Made by a program: the position numbers and the translations under genes. Positions 26,105 to 34,359 of a stretch of 64,000 bases of DNA are shown here, one piece after another. The DNA is taken from the NCBI RefSeq assembly GCF_004005905.1, contig NZ_SACO01000002.1, positions 62,001 through 126,000 on the forward strand, read 5' to 3'. Positions within the stretch are counted from its first letter, which is position 1. Each line of letters begins with the position of its first letter. The notes under the pieces were generated by a model. It did no database searches and was not told the DNA's origin. It was given only the letters and a program-made list of their open reading frames with translations. The DNA is from Novosphingobium umbonatum (GTDB taxonomy: Bacteria; Pseudomonadota; Alphaproteobacteria; Sphingomonadales; Sphingomonadaceae).

Positions 26105-27636
26105 GCCTGCACCATCATCGGCATCTGGGCCGCGCAATGGCGGGCGATGAATGCCTCATGCGTGGCATATTGCGCCACTTCGCGGGCATAAAGCGCTTTT
26201 AAAAGGTCCAGATAGTCGCGCAAGTCGCCCTCGCTGATGGTTTGCGCCATGCCGTGGCTGGCGCGGGGAAGCAGGCCTTGGTTGGCCATCACCTGAAACC
26301 AGCCTACCTCGCTGAACAATTCCTCGCCCTCGCGGTGAATCTGCCCGCTGGCGGTAAACAGGTCGATTTTCTGGCACAGGCTGTCGGGCAAGGTCATCGC
26401 ACGGCAGGCCTGCCAGAAAGGCTCGTCCCGCTGGTTGGCCCAGTAATGCAGGATGATAAAATCGCGGATCCGCTCCATTTCGAAAGCGAATTGGCGATTA
26501 TAGGCGTCGCGGTCGGCCTGGTGCTGCTGCTTGCCCGGCAGGAATTTCAGGATGCGGGCAATGGCGGTCTGGATCAGGTGGATCGAGGTGGATTCCAGTG
26601 GCTCCAGAAAACCCGAGGACAGGCCCACCGCGATCACATTATGCTTCCACGCCTCGCGCCGACGGCCGGTGACGAAACGGATCACGCGCGGATCATGCAA
26701 GGCCTTGCCCTCGATACCACCGAGCAATTGCTCGCGCACCCTTTCGTCCGCGATATAGTCGCTGGCATAGACGCGGCCATTGCCGGTGCGGTGCTGCAAG
26801 GGGATGCGCCATTGCCAGCCCACATCCTGCGCGATGGAGCGCGTATAGGGCACCAGATCCGCCACACGCGGGCTTTGCACCGCCATGGCGCTGTCGCAGG
26901 GCAGCCAGTGGCGCCAATCCTGATATTCCGCGCCCAAAGCCTCGCCAATCAGCAGCGCCCGCATGCCCGAGCAATCCACAAACAGATCGCCCGCAATCTG
27001 ACGCCCATCGGCCAGATGCAGCGCGGTAATGTCACCGCTCTGCCCGTCGCGCTCGACCCGCTGGATCATCCCTTCATGCCGCACCACCCCGCGCGCCTGA
27101 GCAAATTTGCGCAGGAAAGCGGCATAGAGTCCGGCGTCAAAATGATAGGCATAGGGCATCACCGGCACATTCTGCGGCGTATAAGGCGCGCCGCGATGCA
27201 TCTTGCCCGCCAGCGCGGCCTGCGTGTTGAGCGTATAGGCCCCCGTGCCCTCGGCCCAGCCAAGGCGGGCGGCGCGCGACCAATAATGCTGGAAAGCGCA
27301 TAGGCCCACATCGCGCCCCACATCGCCAAAGGCATGGATATAGGAATGGCCTTCCCTCAACCAGCCATCAAAGGCGATGCCCAGTTTGAACGTGCCCTGC
27401 GTGGCGCGCAGGAAGGCATCCTCGTCTATACCCAAAGCCTGATTAAACAGGCGGATATGCGGGATGGTGGCCTCGCCCACGCCAATCGTGCCGATGGCAT
27501 CGCTTTCCACCAGAGCGACTTCATAGCCCGCTTCCAGAAAATGGCCGAAAGCGGCCGCCGTCATCCAGCCAGCGGTGCCGCCACCGACGATAATGATGCG
27601 GGTTCTGGCCTCACCTTGGGGTGCCTGCTCGCCCAT
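26101..27636 (-). CDS. Flavin-dependent tryptophan-halogenase-like protein
   Basis: A 511-residue FAD protein with all hallmarks of tryptophan halogenases: GGGTAG (18-23), GWxWxIP as GWQWRIP (273-279), the halogenation Lys at K84 (FKLGI) and the partner Glu at E348 (EPLEST). The fold binds FADH2 and makes hypohalous acid that reaches the Lys. It sits inside a maltodextrin operon, right after the TonB receptor and overlapping the amylase. Such orphan halogenase genes recur beside TonB receptors in Caulobacter and Xanthomonas-type genomes; their substrates are unknown. No flavin reductase is encoded nearby. Confidence 0.9.
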   Translation of the reverse strand: MGEQAPQGEARTRIIIVGGGTAGWMTAAAFGHFLEAGYEVALVESDAIGTIGVGEATIPHIRLFNQALGIDEDAFLRATQGTFKLGIAFDGWLREGHSYIHAFGDVGRDVGLCAFQHYWSRAARLGWAEGTGAYTLNTQAALAGKMHRGAPYTPQNVPVMPYAYHFDAGLYAAFLRKFAQARGVVRHEGMIQRVERDGQSGDITALHLADGRQIAGDLFVDCSGMRALLIGEALGAEYQDWRHWLPCDSAMAVQSPRVADLVPYTRSIAQDVGWQWRIPLQHRTGNGRVYASDYIADERVREQLLGGIEGKALHDPRVIRFVTGRRREAWKHNVIAVGLSSGFLEPLESTSIHLIQTAIARILKFLPGKQQHQADRDAYNRQFAFEMERIRDFIILHYWANQRDEPFWQACRAMTLPDSLCQKIDLFTASGQIHREGEELFSEVGWFQVMANQGLLPRASHGMAQTISEGDLRDYLDLLKALYAREVAQYATHEAFIARHCAAQMPMMVQA

Positions 27637-27709
27637 CCTCTATCCCCTTGCCGCCGGTTCTCCCCTGATCGGGGGCGCGGATTTTCAACGATTGTGCGCG
27701 GGAAGAGAC

Positions 27710-27736
27710 GGGGCGGCAAGTCCTGCCTGCCGCCCC
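27710..27736 (-). terminator. GC hairpin between TonB receptor and halogenase (attenuator or RNA-stability element)
   Basis: Perfect 9-bp inverted repeat GGGGCGGCA/TGCCGCCCC with a 9-base loop, 23 bases past the receptor stop and 74 before the halogenase start. No run of T follows, so it more likely reduces read-through or protects the 3' end of the receptor mRNA than terminates fully. Confidence 0.5.
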
Positions 27737-27758
27737 GCCATTGCCTGTGTTCAACCGG

Positions 27759-30548
27759 TCAGAACTTGTAGCTCAGGCTCAAGTAATAATCGCGGCCATA
27801 GCGCTGATAGTCGATCACCTGACGCGGATCATAGTTCTGATAGGTGATGAAGGGGCGGTCGGTCAGGTTCTTGGCCTGGAACATCACCGCAAGCCCCGCC
27901 AGCTTTGATCCCGGCTGGAATTCATAGCCGATCTGCGCGTCAACAATGCCTTCGCTCTTGGCCTGACGATAGGTGGGGTTGGCCGAAAGGCCCGACACTT
28001 CGGCAAGGAAGGTGGAGCGGAAGCGATAGGACAGGCGCGCCTGGAAGCCCGACTTTTCATAATAGACCGCCGCATTCTGCACCCAGTCCGACAGGCCCGG
28101 CAGCGTGATCGCCTTGCCCGGATTGCTGGCCAGACGGATGGTGCTGTCGGTGTAGGACAGGCTGCCATAGACGCCAAAACCATCCAGCGCGGGGGCGAAC
28201 AGGCCAAAGGGCAATTGCACCGTGCCTTCCGCACCCTTCAAATTGCCGCTGCCCGCATTGGCGGGGGCCGACACCAGACCCAGCGTGGTGCCAATACCCG
28301 TTACGCCCTTGGCCGCCGAGGCAAAGTCATAGACGAAGCTCTGGCTGGGATCGATATAGTCAGTCAGCTTCTTGTAATAGGCCGCCACCGAGACATAGCC
28401 GCCCTTGCGGAAATAATGCTCGCCCGAAATGTCGAAATTGGTCGACTGATAGGGGCGCAGACGGGGATTGCCGCCCGTGCCGCTGAAATAGGTCTTGCCT
28501 GCGGCCACATCGGCAGCCGAGGCCGACAGATAGGTCGGGTTAGTGCTATATTCCTGATTGACGCGTTCCTGATCCATGCGCGGGCGCACCATGGTCTGCG
28601 ATGCGGCCAGCTTGATGAAGCTGTTGCGCGCCACTTCGACCGACAGGTTGAAGCTGGGCAGGACATTGGTGAATTTCGCGCCGCCCGTGGCCGGAACGAT
28701 CGACACCACGCCATTGGAGAAGTTCGAGATCGAACCATCCGAGCTTTGGTCGGTATGCACCACCTGCACGCCCAGCGCGCCGGTCACCTTCTTGCCCGAC
28801 ACTTCGCCATCCAGCTTGAGCATGGCATAGCCGGTCAGCACATTTTCGGTGACCGAATTGTCGCGCACCAGACTGACGGGGCGGTTGTCATAGCTGGATG
28901 TCAGCGCGTTGTTGTAAAGATACATCGGGTCGAGCGCGAGCATCTTAGGCACGCCCAGATAGGCCAGAGGCACGCTGCCGATCACCGCCGCGCTGGGGAT
29001 CGAGGTGAAAGTGGTGCTGCCGCTGGCCACGGTGCAATTGCTGCCCGTGCCGCCCTTGGGGCACAGGAAATAGGACTTGAAGGCCGAGGTCTTTTTGCGG
29101 CGGCTGAAATTGGCCCCCACTTCCCAACCGGACACCACATTGTTGCCGGCAAATTTGCCATCAAGGCTGGCGCGCAAGGAGGCCAGATCATCCTTGAAGC
29201 TGGGGCGGTTGAGGAAGCCGGCCTGCACCACGGCAGAGGTACCATTATAGCCCCAACCGCGCGGGTCGGTGATGCCGAACTGAGTGGTGGAGGCATAATC
29301 CAGCGTCGGCACGATGGAATAGGTGCCATTGGGATTGGCCGAGATCTTCACCGTGTCCGATGCGCCCGCGCTATTATAGCCGGTGCCAGTATAGGTTTCG
29401 AGCAGGAAGTCGGTGCGCTTGGCATGGCTATAGCTGGCATCCAGCGTCAGATGCATGTCATGGTCCAGCGTCAACACGCCGTTCCAGCCCAGCGACAGAT
29501 TGTTGGCATCGCGCTCGTTCAGATCGTTGCGCTGCACCGCATGCACGCCGGTGAAGGTGCCGCTGGTGACCATGCCGTTCGAGGTGGTGTAGCCCGGTTG
29601 CAAGGTCGCGCCCGAACCCCATGCCGCCGCCAGCGGGAATTCGATACCGCGCAGATGCTGGGTTTCCTTGAACTTGGAATAGAGCAGATCGAAGGTCGAG
29701 TGGAACTTGTCGCTCGGCTGCCATTCCACCGTCACCACGCCGCCATAGCGCTTGAGCATGTTCGACTGCACATAGGGCTTGGCCCCGCCCAGCAGCATAG
29801 CGCCGCCTGCCGCGCTGTCATTGGGGAAGCCCCATGCGTTGTAGCGCTCGTTCTGCGAAGGGGCATGGGCGGCCGAAATGCCAATGGCGATGCCCCAAGT
29901 GTCATTGTCGAATTTATCGACATAGGCAGCCGAGGCGCGGAAGCCCTTGTTGGTGGAATCGGGGTTCAGCGCGCTGATGCCATTCATCTGGCCGCGCAAT
30001 TGCACCGCCATCACGCGCTTGTTCTGGGCCAGCGGGCGCAGCATGCGCAGGTCCACCGTGCCCGAAATGCCCGCAGCCACCAGCGAGGGGTTGGCGGCCT
30101 TGTAAACCACCACATTCTTGAAGAATTCGGACGGGTACTGGTCGTATTCCACCCCGCGATTGTCGCCCACGGTCACCTGTTCGCGACCATTGAGCAAAGT
30201 GGTGCCGAAATCGGGGCCAAGGCCACGGATCGACAGGCGCTGATCGCGCCCTTCAAGGCGCTGGGCGGTGACGCCGGGCAGACGGGCCAGCGAGTCCGCG
30301 ATCGAGACGTCGGGCAGCTTGCCAATGTCTTCGGCCGAGATCGATTCCACGATCACCGGATTACGGCGCTTGATCGCCGCCGAAGCATCCAGCGAGGCGC
30401 GGATACCGGTGACCACAATGGCCTGATCGGCAGCAGCGGCGGGCGCGGCCTGCTGGGCCATGGCCACAGCGGGCAACACGAAAGCGGTAAGCGCGATGGC
30501 GGTGGCAGACGCGCACAGGCGCTCCACCCGCAAATTGCGGTTGCTCAT
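27759..30548 (-). CDS. TonB-dependent receptor (maltodextrin type)
   Basis: A 929-residue outer-membrane transporter. A signal peptide ends near A31 (VAMA|Q); the TonB-box-like IVVTGIR is at 44-50; the plug spans about 55-175 (NPVIVESISAEDIGKLPDVSIADSLARLPGV); the rest is a 22-strand barrel ending in SLSYKF with terminal Phe. The plug opening matches carbohydrate-type receptors. With the co-oriented GH13/GH97 genes and nearby LacI gene it should import maltooligosaccharides (inference). The ATG at 30548 follows AGGAGAGGA. The operator candidate is about 145-160 bases upstream. Confidence 0.93.
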   Translation of the reverse strand: MSNRNLRVERLCASATAIALTAFVLPAVAMAQQAAPAAAADQAIVVTGIRASLDASAAIKRRNPVIVESISAEDIGKLPDVSIADSLARLPGVTAQRLEGRDQRLSIRGLGPDFGTTLLNGREQVTVGDNRGVEYDQYPSEFFKNVVVYKAANPSLVAAGISGTVDLRMLRPLAQNKRVMAVQLRGQMNGISALNPDSTNKGFRASAAYVDKFDNDTWGIAIGISAAHAPSQNERYNAWGFPNDSAAGGAMLLGGAKPYVQSNMLKRYGGVVTVEWQPSDKFHSTFDLLYSKFKETQHLRGIEFPLAAAWGSGATLQPGYTTSNGMVTSGTFTGVHAVQRNDLNERDANNLSLGWNGVLTLDHDMHLTLDASYSHAKRTDFLLETYTGTGYNSAGASDTVKISANPNGTYSIVPTLDYASTTQFGITDPRGWGYNGTSAVVQAGFLNRPSFKDDLASLRASLDGKFAGNNVVSGWEVGANFSRRKKTSAFKSYFLCPKGGTGSNCTVASGSTTFTSIPSAAVIGSVPLAYLGVPKMLALDPMYLYNNALTSSYDNRPVSLVRDNSVTENVLTGYAMLKLDGEVSGKKVTGALGVQVVHTDQSSDGSISNFSNGVVSIVPATGGAKFTNVLPSFNLSVEVARNSFIKLAASQTMVRPRMDQERVNQEYSTNPTYLSASAADVAAGKTYFSGTGGNPRLRPYQSTNFDISGEHYFRKGGYVSVAAYYKKLTDYIDPSQSFVYDFASAAKGVTGIGTTLGLVSAPANAGSGNLKGAEGTVQLPFGLFAPALDGFGVYGSLSYTDSTIRLASNPGKAITLPGLSDWVQNAAVYYEKSGFQARLSYRFRSTFLAEVSGLSANPTYRQAKSEGIVDAQIGYEFQPGSKLAGLAVMFQAKNLTDRPFITYQNYDPRQVIDYQRYGRDYYLSLSYKF

Positions 30549-30692
30549 GAAAAATCCTCTCCTGATCCAGTCACATGGGCAGGCCCCTACCGGCCCTCCC
30601 ACAGGCTTCGCACCGGCTTGCCAACATCCCCTGCCGCCTCTTGCCGGTTAACGTGAGGGCGATGTAGAGGCGAGGTCTGGCCCATGCCTAGA

Positions 30693-30708
30693 GGGCATAC
30701 GTATACCC
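30693..30708. promoter_or_regulatory. LacI-type operator candidate 1
   Basis: GGGCATACGTATACCC is a 16-base palindrome with one mismatched pair, centred on CG as LacI-family sites usually are. It lies between the divergent TonB receptor and LacI genes. Ten of twelve bases recur upstream of the sugar transporter (31883-31894). Confidence 0.65.
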
Positions 30709-30816
30709 ATTTTATGCGTAATCGGGCATTGTGGCTGCCATGCTACAGGGGTTCTGCCATAAGAGCAGCGGCGGGCATGGGCGCATAGACTGGCGCAAGG
30801 GGGCAGAGGACAGCAT

Positions 30817-31854
30817 ATGGGACAAAAGCCGAGCGGGCGTCCAACCAGCTTCGATATTGCCTATCGGGCGGGCGTATCCCAGCCCACGGTCAGCCGTGCC
30901 CTGCGCGGCGGCAAATCGGTGAGCAAGGCCACCCGCGAGCGGATCGAGGCCATTGCGCGCGAGCTGAATTACAAGGTGGACAAGAACGCTTCCTCGCTGC
31001 GCTCCCAACGCGCCAACACCATCGCCCTGTTGTTTTTCGAAGAACCGACCGAGGATGATTCCCGGATCAATCCCTTCTTTCTGGCTATGCTGGGATCGAT
31101 CACCCGCCAATGCGCCAATCACGGGTTTGACCTGCTGATTTCCTTTCAGAAAATGGAGGATGACTGGCACACATCCTATCAGGACAGCCACCGCGCGGAC
31201 GGGCTGATCCTGCTGGGTTATGGTGATTACACGCTGTACGAACAGCGCCTGACCGACCTTGTGGCGCATGGCACGCGCTTTGTCCGCTGGGGCAGCGTGC
31301 GGGCGGATAATATCGGCGCCACCGTGGGCAGCGACAATTTCGGCGCGGGGCGTCAGGCGGGGCAGCATCTGCTGCAACAGGGCCGCCGCCGCATTGCCTT
31401 TCTGGGGCAGGCCGATGAACATTATCCCGAATTTGCAGACCGTTACCACGGGCTTTTGGCCGCGCTGAAAGAAGCGGGCATCGCCCCCGACCCCGCCTTG
31501 CAAATCGACGCCATCACGCCCGAGGAATCCGGCTATGCCGCCGCGCAAAAGCTGTTGGCCAGCGGCGTCTCGTTTGACGCGATTTTTGCCGGATCGGATC
31601 TGATCGCCATTGGCGCCATGCGCGCCTTGGCCGAGGCGGGGCTGGTCATGCCGCGCGATGTGGCGATTGTAGGCTTTGACGATCTGCCCGCCGCCAGCAT
31701 GACCAGCCCTCCATTGACCACGCTGGCGCAGGATTTGAAAGCGGCGGGGGTGCTGCTGATCGAAACTTTGCTGGCCCAGATCGAGGGCAAGGAACCGCCA
31801 TCGCCCGTCCTGCCCACCCGACTGATACGGCGCAGGAGCTGCGGGGGCGGATAA
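30817..31854 (+). CDS. LacI-family transcriptional regulator
   Basis: A 345-residue regulator with an N-terminal helix-turn-helix (about 10-32, DIAYRAGVSQPTVSRALRGG), hinge helix (NYKVDKNASSLRS) and periplasmic-binding-protein-like effector domain. It lies between the divergent receptor operon and the co-oriented transporter, so it most likely represses both and is released by a maltodextrin or glucose derivative. AGAGGA lies 6 bases before the ATG. It may control itself through the palindrome 109 bases upstream. Confidence 0.93.
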   Translation: MGQKPSGRPTSFDIAYRAGVSQPTVSRALRGGKSVSKATRERIEAIARELNYKVDKNASSLRSQRANTIALLFFEEPTEDDSRINPFFLAMLGSITRQCANHGFDLLISFQKMEDDWHTSYQDSHRADGLILLGYGDYTLYEQRLTDLVAHGTRFVRWGSVRADNIGATVGSDNFGAGRQAGQHLLQQGRRRIAFLGQADEHYPEFADRYHGLLAALKEAGIAPDPALQIDAITPEESGYAAAQKLLASGVSFDAIFAGSDLIAIGAMRALAEAGLVMPRDVAIVGFDDLPAASMTSPPLTTLAQDLKAAGVLLIETLLAQIEGKEPPSPVLPTRLIRRRSCGGG

Positions 31855-31882
31855 AGGCCGGTTGGTTTTTCGTCCCTTGGTT

Positions 31883-31894
31883 ATTCGTATACCT
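31883..31894. promoter_or_regulatory. LacI-type operator candidate 2
   Basis: ATTCGTATACCT matches the core of the palindrome at 30697-30708 in 10 of 12 bases. It lies between the LacI gene and the transporter, 70 bases before the transporter start. Its left half is poorer than the first site. Confidence 0.5.
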
Positions 31895-31963
31895 AATTGA
31901 TGCAAGCAACGCCCCATGCAAACGGGAGGGCAGGCAAAAAGCCACCACAGGGAGGGATCGCAA

Positions 31964-33502
31964 GTGTCAGGCAAGCCGGAATGCGGCGCGGAGGATTCGG
32001 GTCAGGCCCGAACCGGCAAACCCAAACTCGATTGGGCGGGCCTATGGAACATCAGCTTCGGCTTCTTTGGCATCCAGATCGGCTTTGCCCTGCAAAATGC
32101 CAATATGAGCCGCGTGTTCCAGTCGCTGGGCTCCAGCATCGATGATCTGCCCGCGCTGTGGATCGCGGCACCTTTGACCGGCCTGTTGGTGCAGCCTTTG
32201 ATCGGCCATTTTTCCGACCGCACATGGCTGGGCAGGCTGGGGCGGCGGCGGCCCTATTTTCTGGCAGGCGCGGTGCTGGCGGCTTTATCGCTGGTGGCTA
32301 TGCCGCTGCAAGGGGCGCTGATCGGCGCGGCGCTGCTGCTTTGGGTGCTCGATGCCAGCCTGAATGTGGCGATGGAGCCTTTCCGCGCCTTTGTGGGCGA
32401 TATGCTGCATAAGGACCAGCATACGGCGGGCTATGCGGTGCAAACCGCCTTTATCGGCGCGGGCGCGGTGGTGGGGTCGCTGTTCCCCACCTTGCTGGAT
32501 GCGGCGGGCATTGCCAATGTGGCGCCTGCGGGCCAGATCCCCGACACGGTGCGCTATAGTTTCTGGGCAGGCGGCGCGGCCTTGGTGGCGGCGGTCTTGT
32601 GGACCGTGCTCAACACCCGCGAATATAGCCCTGCCGAAATGGCCGCTTTTGGCGAGAGGCAAGCGCCGGAAGCGGGCATAGATACCGCCCTTGCCGCGCG
32701 CGATCCGAAACTGGCGCTGGGCTGGATCATGGCAGGCGCCCTCTTGGCGGGCGTGGTCCGGCATGAAGCGCTGGCCAAGGAACTCTATCTGCTGGCGGGC
32801 CTGCTGGCCGCCTATGGCATGGCCTATGGCTGGGCCATCCTGCTGGCGCGGAGGGGGAAAAGCTCGCTGCTTTCCAGCATTGTGGGCGATTTTTCCGGCA
32901 TGCCGCCAATTATGAAACGTCTGGCACTGGTGCAGTTTTTCAGCTGGTCGGCCTTGTTTATCATGTGGATCTATACCACGCCCATCGTCGCCCAAATCGG
33001 TTTTGGCACCAGCGATCCGGCCAGCCCTGCCTATCAGGAAGCGGGCAATTATGTCGGGCGGCTGTTCTCGATCTATAATGGCGTGGCGGCCGTGGCGGCG
33101 ATGCTGGTGCTGCCTGCCCTCTCCCGCCGCTTTGGCAAGGTGCGCACCCATGCCATTGGCCTGTTGGCGGGGGCGGCGGGCTTTGGCTCCTATCTTTTCA
33201 TCCAGACCCCCGCATGGTTGCAGGTAAGCGAAGTGGCGATCGGCCTGTGCTGGGCCTCCATTCTGGCCATGCCCTATGCCATTCTGGCCTCCAGCCTGCC
33301 GCAGTCCAAGCTGGGCGTGTCGATGGGCCTGTTCAATGTATTTGTCGTCTTGCCGCAATTGCTGGTGGCTACGGTGATGCATACGATCATGGACGCATTC
33401 TTTCCCTCAGAGCCGGTGTGGACCATGGCTTTTGCCGCCGCCACACTGGCGCTGGCGGCGATCACCATGCTGACGCTGCGGTTGGAGGAAGGGCAGGGCT
33501 GA
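31964..33502 (+). CDS. MFS sugar transporter, SLC45 (sucrose/maltose:H+) type
   Basis: A 512-residue inner-membrane transporter with about 12 helices. The opening NISFGFFGIQIGFALQNANMSRVFQSLG and the loop GHFSDRTWLGRLGRRRPYF are typical of bacterial SLC45-type maltose/sucrose symporters. It would carry maltose-type sugars from periplasm to cytoplasm, where the GH13 enzyme lacking a signal peptide acts. I place the start at GTG 31964, 8 bases after GGAGG; an in-frame ATG at 31916 lacks a ribosome site. Confidence 0.9.
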   Translation: MSGKPECGAEDSGQARTGKPKLDWAGLWNISFGFFGIQIGFALQNANMSRVFQSLGSSIDDLPALWIAAPLTGLLVQPLIGHFSDRTWLGRLGRRRPYFLAGAVLAALSLVAMPLQGALIGAALLLWVLDASLNVAMEPFRAFVGDMLHKDQHTAGYAVQTAFIGAGAVVGSLFPTLLDAAGIANVAPAGQIPDTVRYSFWAGGAALVAAVLWTVLNTREYSPAEMAAFGERQAPEAGIDTALAARDPKLALGWIMAGALLAGVVRHEALAKELYLLAGLLAAYGMAYGWAILLARRGKSSLLSSIVGDFSGMPPIMKRLALVQFFSWSALFIMWIYTTPIVAQIGFGTSDPASPAYQEAGNYVGRLFSIYNGVAAVAAMLVLPALSRRFGKVRTHAIGLLAGAAGFGSYLFIQTPAWLQVSEVAIGLCWASILAMPYAILASSLPQSKLGVSMGLFNVFVVLPQLLVATVMHTIMDAFFPSEPVWTMAFAAATLALAAITMLTLRLEEGQG

Positions 33503-33592
33503 AGCCGCCAGAGCGGTGATCGAGGGGGGCGGCAGCGTGGGCTGACCGCCCCTTCGGGCTTTCGGAAGGGATGGACATTGGCACCAGAAATG

Positions 33593-33607
33593 GAACATAA
33601 TGTGAAC
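33593..33607 (+). promoter_or_regulatory. LexA (SOS) box
   Basis: GAAC-ATAATGT-GAAC is an exact match to the alphaproteobacterial direct-repeat LexA site GAAC-N7-GAAC. It lies 30 bases before the imuA start, which fits a repressor overlapping the promoter. Confidence 0.85.
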
Positions 33608-33636
33608 ACGCTCCCTGATTCTCTTGTCTGGTTCCT

Positions 33637-34359
33637 ATGCCCATCCATCCCTTCCCCACCCCGTCTCTCCCCAGCCCGCCCCTTGCGCCACCGCCCGCAA
33701 AACCCGCACCCATGCTGTCGCAGGGCCATTTGCACGAGATCCACGCCGGTCTTCAGGATTGGGCGGCGGCGCTGGGCTTTGTGCTGGGCGGCTTTGGCGC
33801 CAAGGCGGGCCTGCCGCTGGTGCTGGTGCGCAGCCCGCGCGGCATCGCCAAACATCTGCGCCTGCATGGCGAAGGGCTGCTGGCGCTGGGGATCGATCCG
33901 GCGCGGCTGTTGATTGTGGAGGCGGGCGACGAACAGGACATGTTGCGCGCGGGGCTGGATGCGGCGCGTTCGTCGAAACTGGCGGGCGTGGTGCTGGAAA
34001 GCTGGGGCAAGCTATCGGCCTATGATCTGACCGCCAGCCGCCGTCTGGTGCTGGCGGGTGAGCGTTCGGGCGTGGGGGTGGCCGTGCTGCGCGGCGATGC
34101 CCCGCCCCGCCCCAGCGCGGCACGCTGCCGCTGGGGGCTACGTGCCCTGCCATCGTCCCCGCAACCTGCCAAATCGCTGGGCATGCCGGCCATAGAGGTG
34201 GAATTACAACGCCAGCGCGGCGGCGCGGCGGGAATGTCTTGGAGAATGGAATGGGATAAAGAGCATGGCATTTTCCGCCCCACCACCGATAGCGCCGAAT
34301 ATGACAGCGCGCCGCCATCTGGCGCTGTGGTTCCCTTTCCTGCCTTCCGAGCGGGTTAA
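33637..34359 (+). CDS. imuA: ImuA (SOS mutasome accessory protein)
   Basis: A 240-residue RecA-like-fold protein of the ImuA family (LVRSPRGIAKHLRLHGEGLLALGIDPARLLIVEA, GVVLESWGKLSAYDLTASRRL). It acts with ImuB and DnaE2 in error-prone translesion synthesis after DNA damage. The first 25 residues are unusually Pro-rich; a second ATG at 33712 (MLSQGHLHEI) would remove them, and neither start has a clear Shine-Dalgarno. It is the first gene behind the LexA box and overlaps imuB. Confidence 0.9.
   Translation: MPIHPFPTPSLPSPPLAPPPAKPAPMLSQGHLHEIHAGLQDWAAALGFVLGGFGAKAGLPLVLVRSPRGIAKHLRLHGEGLLALGIDPARLLIVEAGDEQDMLRAGLDAARSSKLAGVVLESWGKLSAYDLTASRRLVLAGERSGVGVAVLRGDAPPRPSAARCRWGLRALPSSPQPAKSLGMPAIEVELQRQRGGAAGMSWRMEWDKEHGIFRPTTDSAEYDSAPPSGAVVPFPAFRAG

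Noticed and set aside
28215..30656. Open frame of 813 codons antisense to the TonB receptor
   Set aside because: Low-complexity His/Gly/Arg composition and no ribosome site; a codon-bias shadow of the receptor gene.
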